The notes below the pieces were generated by a model that saw only the letters and a program-made list of their open reading frames with translations, made no database searches and was not told the origin of the DNA. Below are positions 54,842 through 63,730 of a stretch of DNA of 64,000 bases, one piece after another. The stretch is from an uncultured Bacteroidales bacterium. Lineage in GTDB: Bacteria; Bacteroidota; Bacteroidia; Bacteroidales; ML635J-15. Made by a program: the position numbers and the translations under genes. Positions within the stretch are counted from its first letter, which is position 1, and each line of letters starts with the position of its first letter. Location: assembly GCA_937899245.1 (NCBI GenBank), contig CALDKB010000048.1, positions 202,054 to 266,053 of the forward strand, in the 5' to 3' direction.

Positions 54842-55436
54842 GACATATTTCCCCGAATTGGCGGAAGACCAGATAAAAAAGCTGGTGGAACTCGAAAGTC
54901 TTGTGCGCGAGTGGAATACGAAGATTAACGTGATAAGCCGCAAGGATACCGATAATATTTTTGTGCATCATATCTTGCATTCGCTGGCGATTGCAAAGGT
55001 TAAGCGTTTCAAGTCGCATGAGCAGGTTCTTGATGTCGGTACTGGCGGCGGTTTTCCGGGAATTCCTTTAGCGATAATGTTTCCGGAGACAAAGTTTACG
55101 CTTGTCGATAGCATAGAGAAGAAGATTACGGTGGTGAAAGGAATTTCGGAAAGTTTGCATCTCGCAAATGTCGAGGCCTTTAAGGTTCGCGCCGAATTGT
55201 TGCCGCCAAAGTACGACTGCATTGTGAGCCGTGCAGTTACTGCTTTCCCCGATTTTGTAAAGATGACACGCAATGCCTTGAATCCAAAGTCGACTGAACA
55301 TTCGATAATTTACCTTAAGGGTGGTGATTTTGAAGAAGAGCTGAAGACGATGAAAAACTATTCGATAACTAATATTTCAGACTTTTTCGATGAGGATTTC
55401 TTCGAGACGAAGAAGGTAATTTATCTGAACCTATAG
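54825..55436 (+). CDS. rsmG: 16S rRNA (guanine527-N7)-methyltransferase RsmG
   Basis: 203 aa. SAM-binding motif DVGTGGGFPGIPLAI (about 66-80), DSIEKKI, and the family's VSRAVTAFPDF segment. Methylates G527 of 16S rRNA; loss gives low-level streptomycin resistance in other bacteria. Last gene of the mazG-glycosyltransferase-sigma-rsmG run. Confidence 0.95.
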   Translation: MLEKIKTYFPELAEDQIKKLVELESLVREWNTKINVISRKDTDNIFVHHILHSLAIAKVKRFKSHEQVLDVGTGGGFPGIPLAIMFPETKFTLVDSIEKKITVVKGISESLHLANVEAFKVRAELLPPKYDCIVSRAVTAFPDFVKMTRNALNPKSTEHSIIYLKGGDFEEELKTMKNYSITNISDFFDEDFFETKKVIYLNL

Positions 55437-55634
55437 CTTTTGCGAGCAGAAAAATCTGTTTTGTAACTTAGTGAATGACGAATAAATGTCATGATACAAA
55501 GGCTTGTTGGCGCGCGTTTTTGCCGCAATGCAAAGCAAAAACCGTGACAACGACGTTTTGTTGCGATTGTTATGATTTGTAAAGTTTTGATTATTTGTGC
55601 GTTATCTTTTTATTTCCTTTTTTTGAAAAAATTC

Positions 55635-55663
55635 TTTGAATTCAAAAAAATATACTACTTTTG
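55635..55663 (+). promoter_or_regulatory. Promoter of tRNA-Leu
   Basis: TTTG (55635-55638), 17 nt, TACTTTTG (55656-55663), 24 nt before the tRNA. The remaining gap 55437-55634 has an inverted repeat GTTTTTGC (55516-55523) / GCAAAAAC (55535-55542) with no T run; its role is unclear. Confidence 0.6.
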
Positions 55664-55687
55664 CAATCTCCAAAAGGACACCGAATT

Positions 55688-55771
55688 GCCCGGGTGGCGG
55701 AATCGGTAGACGCGCTGGTCTCAAACACCAGTTCCTTCACTGGAGTGCCGGTTCGACCCCGGCCCCGGGTA
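55688..55771 (+). tRNA. tRNA-Leu (anticodon CAA)
   Basis: 84 nt, class II with a long variable arm. Acceptor GCCCGGG / CCCGGGT (G1-U72 wobble), anticodon stem CTGGT / ACCAG with loop CTCAAAC, so anticodon CAA (reads UUG). T arm GCCGG-TTCGACC-CCGGC. CCA is not encoded. Confidence 0.96.
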
Positions 55772-55775
55772 CAAA

Positions 55776-55803
55776 AAAGAGATTGCAGTTTTGCAGTCTC
55801 TTT
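55776..55803 (+). terminator. Intrinsic terminator of tRNA-Leu
   Basis: Stem AAAGAGAtTGCA / TGCAgTCTCTTT (one T-G pair), 4-nt loop, T run. Confidence 0.88.
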
Positions 55804-55839
55804 TTTTTGTTGATCGCCGGACCGGCGGAACGCGAATAA

Positions 55840-56403
55840 TTAAATCTTAATTCCTTTTTTAGCTGCGTATTCCTTCCACGACTTGCACGGAGTTTCGCCG
55901 CTCGTGATATTTCTTTTCTGGTAGTAGTGGCACATTGCTATGCCGAGAGCATCGGTGGCATCTAGCTTTTCGGGCAGCTCCTGTATCTTTAGTATCTTTT
56001 GCAACATTCCGGCAACCTGCTCCTTCGATGCGGCGCCATTGCCTGTGATGGCAAGTTTTACCTTTGTAGGTGCGTATTCGAAAACAGGTATTGATCTTTG
56101 CAGGCTGGCGGCAATGGCAGCACCCTGGGCGCGACCAAGTTTCAGCATCGACTGAACGTTTTTTCCCTGGAATGGAGCTTCAATAGCGATTTCGTCGGGA
56201 AGGAAGCCGTTGATAAGTTCGGTTGTGCGGTCGAAAATATGCTTCAGCTTGTTGAAATGTCCCTCCATCTTTCGCATGTCGATGACTCCGAAAGCAACGA
56301 GCTCGATGCCCTTGCCCTTTTCGTGGATGACACCATAGCCCATAATGTTGGTTCCCGGGTCAATTCCAAGTATTACACGGTCTTTTTCAGTTGGTGCTTG
56401 CAT
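55840..56403 (-). CDS. ruvC: Crossover junction endodeoxyribonuclease RuvC
   Basis: 187 aa. RNase H-fold resolvase with catalytic acids in ILGIDPGTNIMGYG, EIAIEAPFQGKN and KLDATDALGIAMCH. Cuts Holliday junctions formed by RuvAB branch migration. Starts inside the end of the upstream TPR gene (17-nt overlap), so it is translated from that transcript. Confidence 0.95.
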   Translation of the reverse strand: MQAPTEKDRVILGIDPGTNIMGYGVIHEKGKGIELVAFGVIDMRKMEGHFNKLKHIFDRTTELINGFLPDEIAIEAPFQGKNVQSMLKLGRAQGAAIAASLQRSIPVFEYAPTKVKLAITGNGAASKEQVAGMLQKILKIQELPEKLDATDALGIAMCHYYQKRNITSGETPCKSWKEYAAKKGIKI

Positions 56404-58198
56404 TGGTTAGATTCCTTAGTTTTTTGCGCGCTTCTATTGTGTATAAGCTGCCGGGATAATCGCTGATGAGATTGAAATATGAATTTTTAGCTTCTTCGGT
56501 CTTGTGTTGCATTTCGCAAATTGATGCATATCTGTAGAGCGCATTGTCGGCCAGCACATCGTATGCGTAATTTTTGAATACATTTTCATAAAGTTCGGCA
56601 GCCTTGTCCAAGTCGTTTGTGAGTTCGTATATCTGAGCCTTGCGGTACAGGACATCATCGCTGAGCGAGTGGCTTGTGTTGTTTTCGGCAATAGTGTCGA
56701 GGCATTTCAGAGCTTTGGCGTATTGCTTTGAAAAAATGTAGAAGTCGGCACGCGAGAAAGTTTTCATGGTGGTTTCCGTAGTGTCCATGTCGTAGTTTTC
56801 CTTTATGAAAAGACTAAGTTCGAGAGCATCGTTGGCAATCAGTCGTGAAGTTCCGGCCTTTAGCACGTCAAGTTGTGCCTGCGCCCACGAGAACTGCCCG
56901 ATGTAATAAGCCAGTTTTGCTTTGCGGAAACGAGCTTCGTTGACAATCTCTGTGCCTGCATTCGACTTTTCTATTTGTGCGAATAGGAGAGTGGCGTCCC
57001 AAGGGTTGTTGTTGAGCAGGTAGATGTCGCCAAGAAGCATTTTCAGCTCGGGATTTTTGTCCTTGTAGTAGTTGGTTGATATGGCATCGTTTACCATTTC
57101 TATTGCCTCGTCGTATTTTTCAAGGTAGAAAGCTTTCAGCTGAGCGGAAGAAACGATGACATTGTATGCGTTTGTTATTGCAAGTTCCTTAATAGCCGAG
57201 GACATCAGCGAGTCGAGTTCCTGCAGTTTTGCCTTGTCGGGGTTCATGGAGGACACGGTCTGCTTGTACATTACGTCGAGATAACCGGTATATGCCTCGT
57301 TGTAGTATACTGTTTTCGGTTTTTTCTTAATTAGGTAATCATAGGCGGCGGAAGCGATTTCGTACTCGTTGATTTCGATCATCGAGCTGCCGAAATTCAG
57401 GATTTCCTTGTCGTTGAAGTTTGCGATTCGCTTGTTGTATGCGATAAGTTGCCTAAGAGCCAATTCGTATCGTCCGGTTTGGGTGTAAAGCCATATTGTG
57501 AGGTTGTTTATCGAACTGCTGTTAGGTTTTTTTTGAGACATTTCCATAAGCGACTTTTCGATTACTTTTACTGCACTGTCGTCGGAGTCGTTAGCCAGCA
57601 CGGCAGTCAGTCGAGCTTCCACCTTGTCGATGTTGTCGTTTGTAAGGCAGTTCAAATAGCTATTCATCATCATTTCATAGTTTTTTTCTATGCTGTAGAT
57701 GTTACCGATTTCGATGCAGAAAGATTTGTTGAATTTTTTCTCAGCTTTTTCGTAGAGGTCAATAGCGTGTTCGAATTGACGTTGAGCCTGCAGCATGCTG
57801 GCGGCATTTGACATTGATGTTTCGTTGGCGAGAGCAAGTTCCTTGGCTTTGTCAATTTGTTCGTTGCTTTCGCTCAGTCTGTTTGTATTGTAGTAAACCA
57901 TACCAAGGTCTATATATAGGTACAGGTCGTTTTTCTTCTTTTTTAATTCCTTTTTCAGGAATTTTTCGGCTGCGTCGAATTCCTTCAGAAGAGTAAGGCA
58001 AGAGATGTACATGTCGCGGTAGCTTTTGTATTCGGTTTGAGCGTAAAGGTCCTCGTATATTGTAAGGGCTTTTTCGTATTCTCCGTTCTGGTAGTATTTG
58101 CTGGCCAGCTGTATGTTGGTGTTCTCATTTTGCGACAAGCACGGCAATGCAACCGACGTTGCAAAAGCTATGATGAGGATGAGTCTTACAAGTTTCAT
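56387..58198 (-). CDS. Secreted tetratricopeptide-repeat protein
   Basis: 603 aa from the ATG at 58198, which opens a good signal peptide (MKLVRLILIIAFATSVALPC, cleaved near LSQ); the frame at 58219 adds seven residues before it. At least ten TPR-like helix pairs fill the rest (for example YYQNGEYEKALTIYEDLY, LYRYASICEMQHKTEEAK). Periplasmic protein-protein scaffold; no other domain. Its end overlaps ruvC. Confidence 0.85.
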   Translation of the reverse strand: MKLVRLILIIAFATSVALPCLSQNENTNIQLASKYYQNGEYEKALTIYEDLYAQTEYKSYRDMYISCLTLLKEFDAAEKFLKKELKKKKNDLYLYIDLGMVYYNTNRLSESNEQIDKAKELALANETSMSNAASMLQAQRQFEHAIDLYEKAEKKFNKSFCIEIGNIYSIEKNYEMMMNSYLNCLTNDNIDKVEARLTAVLANDSDDSAVKVIEKSLMEMSQKKPNSSSINNLTIWLYTQTGRYELALRQLIAYNKRIANFNDKEILNFGSSMIEINEYEIASAAYDYLIKKKPKTVYYNEAYTGYLDVMYKQTVSSMNPDKAKLQELDSLMSSAIKELAITNAYNVIVSSAQLKAFYLEKYDEAIEMVNDAISTNYYKDKNPELKMLLGDIYLLNNNPWDATLLFAQIEKSNAGTEIVNEARFRKAKLAYYIGQFSWAQAQLDVLKAGTSRLIANDALELSLFIKENYDMDTTETTMKTFSRADFYIFSKQYAKALKCLDTIAENNTSHSLSDDVLYRKAQIYELTNDLDKAAELYENVFKNYAYDVLADNALYRYASICEMQHKTEEAKNSYFNLISDYPGSLYTIEARKKLRNLTNASTN

Positions 58199-58280
58199 GT
58201 CATTTAAAGATTTTGGCACAAAAATATTTCATTGGTGACATTTTTCAAAGTTTTGCAGAAACGATTTTTGTAAAAATAAA

Positions 58281-58311
58281 TTTGCTTGCTCGCAAATAAT
58301 GTATATTTTTG
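58281..58311 (+). promoter_or_regulatory. Promoter of tRNA-Gln
   Basis: TTTG (58281-58284), exactly 19 nt, TATTTTTG (58304-58311), 9 nt before the tRNA. Confidence 0.78.
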
Positions 58312-58320
58312 CAGTCCGAT

Positions 58321-58391
58321 TGTCCCATTGCATAATGGTAGTGCACCAGATTTTGGTTCTGGTTGTGGAGGTTCGATTCCTCCTGGGACAA
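58321..58391 (+). tRNA. tRNA-Gln (anticodon TTG)
   Basis: 71 nt. Acceptor TGTCCCA / TGGGACA, anticodon stem CCAGA / TCTGG with loop TTTTGGT, anticodon TTG. T arm with GTTCGATTC. CCA is not encoded. Confidence 0.95.
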
Positions 58392-58401
58392 CGAAGATAA
58401 T

Positions 58402-58428
58402 GCAAGTGCTTAGTATTTAGGCGCTTGC
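58402..58428 (+). terminator. Intrinsic terminator of tRNA-Gln
   Basis: Stem GCAAGTGC / GCGCTTGC (one T-G pair), 11-nt loop, T run. The stretch 58440-58560 after it shows no gene or motif I can name. Confidence 0.78.
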
Positions 58429-58562
58429 TTTTTTTTGTGTGGATTTCGAGAGTGTGGATGGACTGCCAAGGTTAGGTGTTTTTCAAGCAAGAAAAATCAA
58501 ATTGGTGAATATAGGTTAGAAAATTAGTGTTGAAAACTATAAATGACACGATAAAAGAAAAT

Positions 58563-58638
58563 AAAAAAAGCGAGACTAACGCCCCGCTTTAAATGTTTTC
58601 ACAACGGAATAATCCTTATTGTGATTAGCTTAAAATTT
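58563..58638 (-). ncRNA. tracrRNA of the type II-C system
   Basis: About 76 nt on the minus strand between tRNA-Gln and cas9. The 5' anti-repeat complements the array: plus-strand 58619-58640 reads TTGTGATTAGCTTaAAATTTGT-like sequence matching the repeat start over about 20 nt with one missing T. Next come a nexus hairpin (GGA-TTAT-TCC within AAGGATTATTCCG), the segment GTTGTGAAAACATTTAAAG known from Bacteroidetes tracrRNAs, and a terminator hairpin (10-bp stem AAAGCGGGGC / GTCTCGCTTT with two G-T pairs, then TTTTTTT). It pairs with crRNA and binds Cas9. The start near 58638 is inferred from its promoter. Confidence 0.88.
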
Positions 58639-58644
58639 GTTCTG

Positions 58645-58674
58645 CAAAAATATATATTAAATTGCAAAAACAAA
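58645..58674 (-). promoter_or_regulatory. tracrRNA promoter (divergent from cas9)
   Basis: Minus strand: TTTG (58674-58671), 18 nt, TATTTTTG (58652-58645). Facing it, a weaker plus-strand TACTTTAG (58687-58694) could be the cas9 -7 element. Confidence 0.7.
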
Positions 58675-58722
58675 CTTTTTTTGTATTACTTTAGCGAAAT
58701 AAATTTTATGATTAAATCATAT

Positions 58723-61700
58723 ATGAAAAAAATTCTAGGACTTGACTTGGGGGTTGGCTCAATTGGATGGGCGTTAATAGAAACTGAAGATGATAATACG
58801 CCACAAAATATATTGGCAATGGGAAGCAGAATCGTGCCTTTAAGCACAGATGATGCAAATGAATTTTCAACAGGAAATGCGATAAGCAAAAATCAGAAAA
58901 GGACAGAAAAACGAACTGCCCGCAAGGGATACGACAGATATCAATTACGAAGGGCTGAACTTACAAAAGAACTTCGCAAACTAGGAATGTTGCCGGACGA
59001 GAAACTAATAAAGCTTCCTGTAATGGATTTATGGCAACTTAGGGCAGACGCAGCGACCAAAGGCAAAAAACTATCCCTTCCTGAAATAGGAAGAGTGCTG
59101 TACCATCTTAATCAAAAGCGTGGATACAAGCATGCAAAAGCAGACGAAAACGGAGATAGCAAGCAAAAGCAATATGTTGCCGCTGTAAATCAAAGATATG
59201 CCACAATATTGTCAATGGGCAAAACCATAGGGCAATACTTTGCTGACAATCTTAGGGCAAGTGAGGTTGTAAAAGATAATGGTAAGTTCTATACATACAG
59301 GACAAAGGAACAAGTATTTCCACGAAAAGCATATGTGGCTGAATTTGACCAGATAATGGAATGCCAGAAAGTGTTTTATCCAGACTTGTTGACTGACAGT
59401 GTAATTGACAAGATTAGAAACGAGATAATTTATTATCAGCGAGGCCTAAAGTCATGCAAGCATCTTGTGTCGCTATGTGAATTTGAAAAACGAGAGTACA
59501 AGAATAAAGATGGCAAGGTTGTATTTGATGGACCAAAGGTTGCTCCACGAACATCTCCGTTATTCCAAGTATGCAAGATATGGGAATCTGTAAATGCCTT
59601 AACCTTGAGGAATAAGAAAGGTGACACTCTGTATATTACGCAAGAACAACGCCAGGCAATGTTTGACCACCTAGATAACCATGACAAGCTGACACTTACA
59701 GACTTGTACAATATCCTTGGCATAAGCAAGAAGGATGGCTGGTGGGGCGGCAAAGCTATTGGCAAGGGACTGCAAGGCAACACGACAAAAATGCAACTGC
59801 TTAATGCATTAAAAGACTTTCACGACACTAATAAACTCTTAAGATTTGACCTAAGGCAAGTAAACTCTAAACTTGTTGATGAAGATACTGGAGAAATACT
59901 TCAAGAAATTAGCCCCGACTTTGAAAAAGAACCTCTATACCAATTGTGGCATACTATTTATTCTATCCAAGAAAAGAACGAACTGGCAAATGCTCTTAAT
60001 AAGAAATTCGGTATAACGGATGAGGATACGATAAATAAGTTGTACGCACTTGACTTTGTTAAACCTGGATTTGGCAATAAATCGGCAAAATTCATAAGAA
60101 GGATACTCCCCTACTTGCAGGACGGCATGATGTACAGCGAAGCATGTGAATACATAGGTGTGCTACATTCCAACAGCTTGACAAAAGCACAGAATGAAGC
60201 AAGGGAACTGCTTGACAAACTGCCACAAATACAAAAAAACGAGCTTAGACAGCCTATTGTAGAGAAAATTCTCAACCAAATGATCAATGTTGTCAATGCA
60301 CTTATTGACAAGTATGGAAAATTTGATGAAATTCGCATAGAGCTGGCAAGAGAACTTAAGCAGAGCCGTGAGGAAAGGGCAGCAACAGACAAGAATAACA
60401 ACCAGAGAAAGAGAGAAAACGAAGAAATAGCAAAAAAAATAGAAGAATACGGTGTGCGTTCATCCCGTAACAGAATTCAGAAATATAGGATGTGGGAAGA
60501 ATCGGAACACAAATGTTTCTATTGTAACCAGCCGGTTAACGCAAGCGAATTTATGCAGGGCATGGATATCGAAGTGGAACATATTATTCCAAAATCGCTG
60601 CTATTCGACGACAGTTTTAGCAACAAAGTATGTTCGTGCAGAAAATGCAATGCGGAAAAGTACAACAGGACTGCATACGATTTCATGAAATCGAAGCCTG
60701 AGAGTGAATTTCAGGATTATCTGACTAGAATTGACACATACTTCAAGAACGGAAAGATAAGCAAGACAAAGCGAGAAAACCTATTAACTCCGTTTGACAA
60801 AATTCCAACTGACTTCATTGATCGTCAGTTACGCCAAAGCCAATATATTGCTAAGAAATCGCAAGAAATACTAAAACAGATATGCCATAACGTATGGGCA
60901 ACAAGTGGTAATGTGACAGACTTCCTGAGACATAGCTGGGGCTACGACGAAATACTGCACAACTTGAACTTTGAAAGATACAAGCAAGTGGGGTTAACCG
61001 AAATACAAACATTCGACCACAAGGGCCAGACTCATGAAGAAGAAAGGATTAAGGACTGGTCGAAACGAATAGACCATAGGCACCATGCTGTAGACGCCCT
61101 TGTTATTGCAGAAACAAGACAAGGTTATATACAGCGTCTGAACAATCTGAACACAGAAAGAGATGCAATGTTCGCCGATGTGGAAAAACAAAGTACAGAA
61201 TGGAAGGAAAAACATTCACTCTTGGAAAAATGGATAATGATTCAGCCTCATATTTCGGTTGCAGATGCCACCGATAAGGTTAGTAAGATTTTGATATCGT
61301 TTAAGGCTGGCAAAAAATCGGCATCAACAGGTAAACGCTACAAATATAGCCATGGTAAGAAAACCGTTATGCAGACCAATATAATTGTTCCAAGAGGTGC
61401 ATTGTGCGAGGATACTGTATATGGTAGTATAAAGACCATAGAAAAGAACAAGCCGGTAAAGTACCTGTTTGAAAATCCAGAACTTATCTTCAAGCAATAT
61501 ATCAAGAAACTTGTGGTGGCAAGGATAAGCAAATACGACGGAGACAAAAAGAAAGCTCTTGCTTCGCTGAAAAAGGAACCTATATATTTGGATGCAAACA
61601 AAACCAAGGTACTTGAATACGGCACTTGCTACAAGCAAGAATATGTAGTTAAGTATTCGTTGCAGTCGCTAAAGGCCAAGGATGTGCCATCCATTGTTGA

Positions 61701-62418
61701 CACTCACATAAGAGACATTGTGAAGGAAAGACTTGAGCAATTTGGCAACAAGGAGAAGGATGCATTCAAGGAACCTCTGTATGCAGACAAGGAACATACG
61801 ATTCAAATTCGTTCCGTACGCTGCTTCACTGGACTCTCGGTTGTAACTCCTGTAAAATACAACGAGAGCAAGGAGCCAATTGGGTTTGTGAAACCAGGCA
61901 ACAACCATCATATTGCAATATATAGCGATGCTGAAGGCAACAAGCATGAGCTAGTTGTAACATTCTGGCATGCTGTCGAAAGAAAGAAATACGGAGTGCC
62001 CGTAGTTATAACCAATCCGGCAGAAGTTTGGGACAGCATAATGGACAAGGACTTGCCACAATCGTTCCTTGAAAACCTACCAGCTGCCGACTGGAAGTAC
62101 GAGATAAGCTTGCAGCAGAACGAAATGTTTATCCTCGGTATGAGCGAAGATGCATATAGGGATGCAATAAGCACAAAAGATTATGCAACCTTGAACAAGT
62201 ACATGTATAGGTTACAAAAATGTGCCTCAAAAGATTATTTCTTTAGACTCCATATTGAAACATCTGTTGATGACAAATATAACGGAGTTAAAAATGAAAT
62301 GCTTTCGAAACAAATAGGAAAATTAGTTAGAGTACAAAGCTTAGATTCATTAGAACGGCAAAATCCATATAAAGTATCAATATCACTATTAGGAGAACTT
62401 ATTGATGACAAACAATAA
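58723..62418 (+). CDS. cas9: Cas9 RNA-guided nuclease, type II-C
   Basis: 1,231 aa from the ATG at 58723 (MKKILGLDLGVGSIGWAL); an ATG at 58708 adds five residues, and the longest frame runs through the promoter. RuvC-I aspartate in GLDLGVGSIGW, Arg-rich bridge helix (KRTARKGYDRYQLRR-type), RuvC-II glutamate in IRIELARELKQ, HNH in VEHIIPKSLLFDDSFSNK flanked by CFYC and CRKC zinc-type pairs, RuvC-III in DHRHHAVDALVIA. All catalytic residues are present, so it should cut both strands of matched DNA next to a PAM bound by the C-terminal domain (PAM unknown). Neighbours cas1 and cas2 with no csn2 or cas4 define subtype II-C. AT-rich compared with cas1. Confidence 0.96.
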   Translation: MKKILGLDLGVGSIGWALIETEDDNTPQNILAMGSRIVPLSTDDANEFSTGNAISKNQKRTEKRTARKGYDRYQLRRAELTKELRKLGMLPDEKLIKLPVMDLWQLRADAATKGKKLSLPEIGRVLYHLNQKRGYKHAKADENGDSKQKQYVAAVNQRYATILSMGKTIGQYFADNLRASEVVKDNGKFYTYRTKEQVFPRKAYVAEFDQIMECQKVFYPDLLTDSVIDKIRNEIIYYQRGLKSCKHLVSLCEFEKREYKNKDGKVVFDGPKVAPRTSPLFQVCKIWESVNALTLRNKKGDTLYITQEQRQAMFDHLDNHDKLTLTDLYNILGISKKDGWWGGKAIGKGLQGNTTKMQLLNALKDFHDTNKLLRFDLRQVNSKLVDEDTGEILQEISPDFEKEPLYQLWHTIYSIQEKNELANALNKKFGITDEDTINKLYALDFVKPGFGNKSAKFIRRILPYLQDGMMYSEACEYIGVLHSNSLTKAQNEARELLDKLPQIQKNELRQPIVEKILNQMINVVNALIDKYGKFDEIRIELARELKQSREERAATDKNNNQRKRENEEIAKKIEEYGVRSSRNRIQKYRMWEESEHKCFYCNQPVNASEFMQGMDIEVEHIIPKSLLFDDSFSNKVCSCRKCNAEKYNRTAYDFMKSKPESEFQDYLTRIDTYFKNGKISKTKRENLLTPFDKIPTDFIDRQLRQSQYIAKKSQEILKQICHNVWATSGNVTDFLRHSWGYDEILHNLNFERYKQVGLTEIQTFDHKGQTHEEERIKDWSKRIDHRHHAVDALVIAETRQGYIQRLNNLNTERDAMFADVEKQSTEWKEKHSLLEKWIMIQPHISVADATDKVSKILISFKAGKKSASTGKRYKYSHGKKTVMQTNIIVPRGALCEDTVYGSIKTIEKNKPVKYLFENPELIFKQYIKKLVVARISKYDGDKKKALASLKKEPIYLDANKTKVLEYGTCYKQEYVVKYSLQSLKAKDVPSIVDTHIRDIVKERLEQFGNKEKDAFKEPLYADKEHTIQIRSVRCFTGLSVVTPVKYNESKEPIGFVKPGNNHHIAIYSDAEGNKHELVVTFWHAVERKKYGVPVVITNPAEVWDSIMDKDLPQSFLENLPAADWKYEISLQQNEMFILGMSEDAYRDAISTKDYATLNKYMYRLQKCASKDYFFRLHIETSVDDKYNGVKNEMLSKQIGKLVRVQSLDSLERQNPYKVSISLLGELIDDKQ

Positions 62419-62424
62419 CGGCTA

Positions 62425-63339
62425 ATGATAAAGCGCACCCTATACTTTGGCAATCCGGCCTATCTGTCGCTGAAAAATTCGCAGCTGGTGGTTACTTTGC
62501 CACCCAACGGGCAGAACGAAGAGGAAACCGTGAGGACAATGCCGATAGAGGACTTGGGCTTTGTGGTGCTTGACCATCCGCAGGTAACCATAACTCACGG
62601 AGCTTTGGGTGCGCTGGTCGACAATAATACGGCAGTTGTTACTTGCAACAGCCGTCGGATGCCGTCGGGCTTGCTTCTGCCTCTCGACGGCAACACCATA
62701 CAAAGCGAAAGGTACAAGTATCAGCTCGAAGCATCGTTGCCTCTCAAGAAGCAGATATGGCAGCAGACCATGCAGGCCAAGATACGCAACCAGGCGGCTG
62801 TGCTTGGTATAAGACGCAACAAGCAGTGCGGCAACATGATGGCCTGGGCCGACGATGTGCGTAGTGGCGATCCGGAGAACCTTGAGGCAAGGGCGGCTGT
62901 GTACTACTGGGACAACCTGTTTGCCGTTGAATGTGAGAAATTCCGTCGCGATGCCGATGGTGAATCGCCAAACAACATGCTCAACTACGGCTATGCCATA
63001 CTAAGGGCTGTGGTTGCACGGGCGTTAGTGGGCAACGGACTGCATCCTACCTTGGGCGTGCATCACCGCAACCGCTACAATGCCTACTGTCTAGCCGACG
63101 ACATAATGGAACCCTACCGGCCGTTTGTAGATTTGTTGGTGTGCGACATAATAGACGAGTATGGGCTGGTAGAAGAACTTACACGCGACATAAAGGCACG
63201 CCTGCTGACCATACCGACGCTTGAAGTTCTGATAGACGGCTGCCGCAGTCCACTTATGGTGGCAGTGTCGCAGACAACCTCGTCGCTTGCCAAGTGCTAT
63301 ACAGGCGAGCTTCGCAAGGTGCTATATCCCGAAATGTAA
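62425..63339 (+). CDS. cas1: Cas1 spacer-integration nuclease
   Basis: 304 aa, 6 nt after cas9. Starts IKRTLYFGNPAYLSLK, typical of type II Cas1. Metal ligands: Glu in NLEARAAVYYW, His in GLHPTLGVHH and Asp/Glu in LADDIMEPYRP. With Cas2 it inserts new spacers at a repeat. Visibly GC-richer than cas9, with many GCC/GGC codons. Its stop codon overlaps the cas2 ATG by one base. Confidence 0.96.
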   Translation: MIKRTLYFGNPAYLSLKNSQLVVTLPPNGQNEEETVRTMPIEDLGFVVLDHPQVTITHGALGALVDNNTAVVTCNSRRMPSGLLLPLDGNTIQSERYKYQLEASLPLKKQIWQQTMQAKIRNQAAVLGIRRNKQCGNMMAWADDVRSGDPENLEARAAVYYWDNLFAVECEKFRRDADGESPNNMLNYGYAILRAVVARALVGNGLHPTLGVHHRNRYNAYCLADDIMEPYRPFVDLLVCDIIDEYGLVEELTRDIKARLLTIPTLEVLIDGCRSPLMVAVSQTTSSLAKCYTGELRKVLYPEM

Positions 63340-63671
63340 TGGACAGGTTTAGCGAATACCGGATAATGTGGGTACTAGTGCTTTTCGATTTGCCAACCGA
63401 GACCAAGAAGGAGAGGAAGGTAGCGGCTGATTTTCGCAAGTGGCTTGTCCAGGACGGATTCACGATGTTCCAGTTCTCGATATACCTAAGGCATTGTGCA
63501 AGCAAGGAGAATGCAGATGTGCATATACGCAGGGTAAAGATGCACCTTCCAGAGCTAGGCAAGGTTGGTATCTTATGCATAACCGACAAGCAGTTTGGCA
63601 ATATGGAGATTTATATGGGACAGAAGCCATCAACGAACAATCCCGTTGTGCAGCAGTTGGAACTGTTCTAA
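63339..63671 (+). CDS. cas2: Cas2 spacer-integration subunit
   Basis: 110 aa from the ATG at 63339, which overlaps the cas1 stop. Ferredoxin-like fold with VLFDLPTETKKERK and FQFSIYLRHC; the family's metal-site Asp is in LFDLP. Forms the Cas1-Cas2 complex that measures and inserts spacers. The C-terminus (VVQQLELF) ends 4 nt before the degenerate last repeat of the array. Confidence 0.95.
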   Translation: MDRFSEYRIMWVLVLFDLPTETKKERKVAADFRKWLVQDGFTMFQFSIYLRHCASKENADVHIRRVKMHLPELGKVGILCITDKQFGNMEIYMGQKPSTNNPVVQQLELF

Positions 63672-63674
63672 CAT

Positions 63675-63700
63675 TTGATATTTGACATACTGACAACAAC
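63675..63700 (+). repeat. Degenerate 3'-half repeat at the cas2 end
   Basis: TTGATATTTGACATACTGAC then AACAAC resembles the last 27 nt of the repeat with four or five differences and no 5' half. Degenerate end repeats usually mark the old (leader-distal) end of an array. Confidence 0.7.
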
Positions 63701-63730
63701 ATGCGTTTGCGTACTCGGTAATACTTAACT

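Noticed and set aside
55636..55839. Small plus-strand frame over tRNA-Leu
   Set aside because: It overlaps the tRNA and its promoter and terminator; no protein-like features.
58621..58722. Upstream in-frame start for cas9
   Set aside because: This region carries the tracrRNA 5' end and both promoters; Cas9 proteins begin at the RuvC-I strand near MKKILGLDLG.
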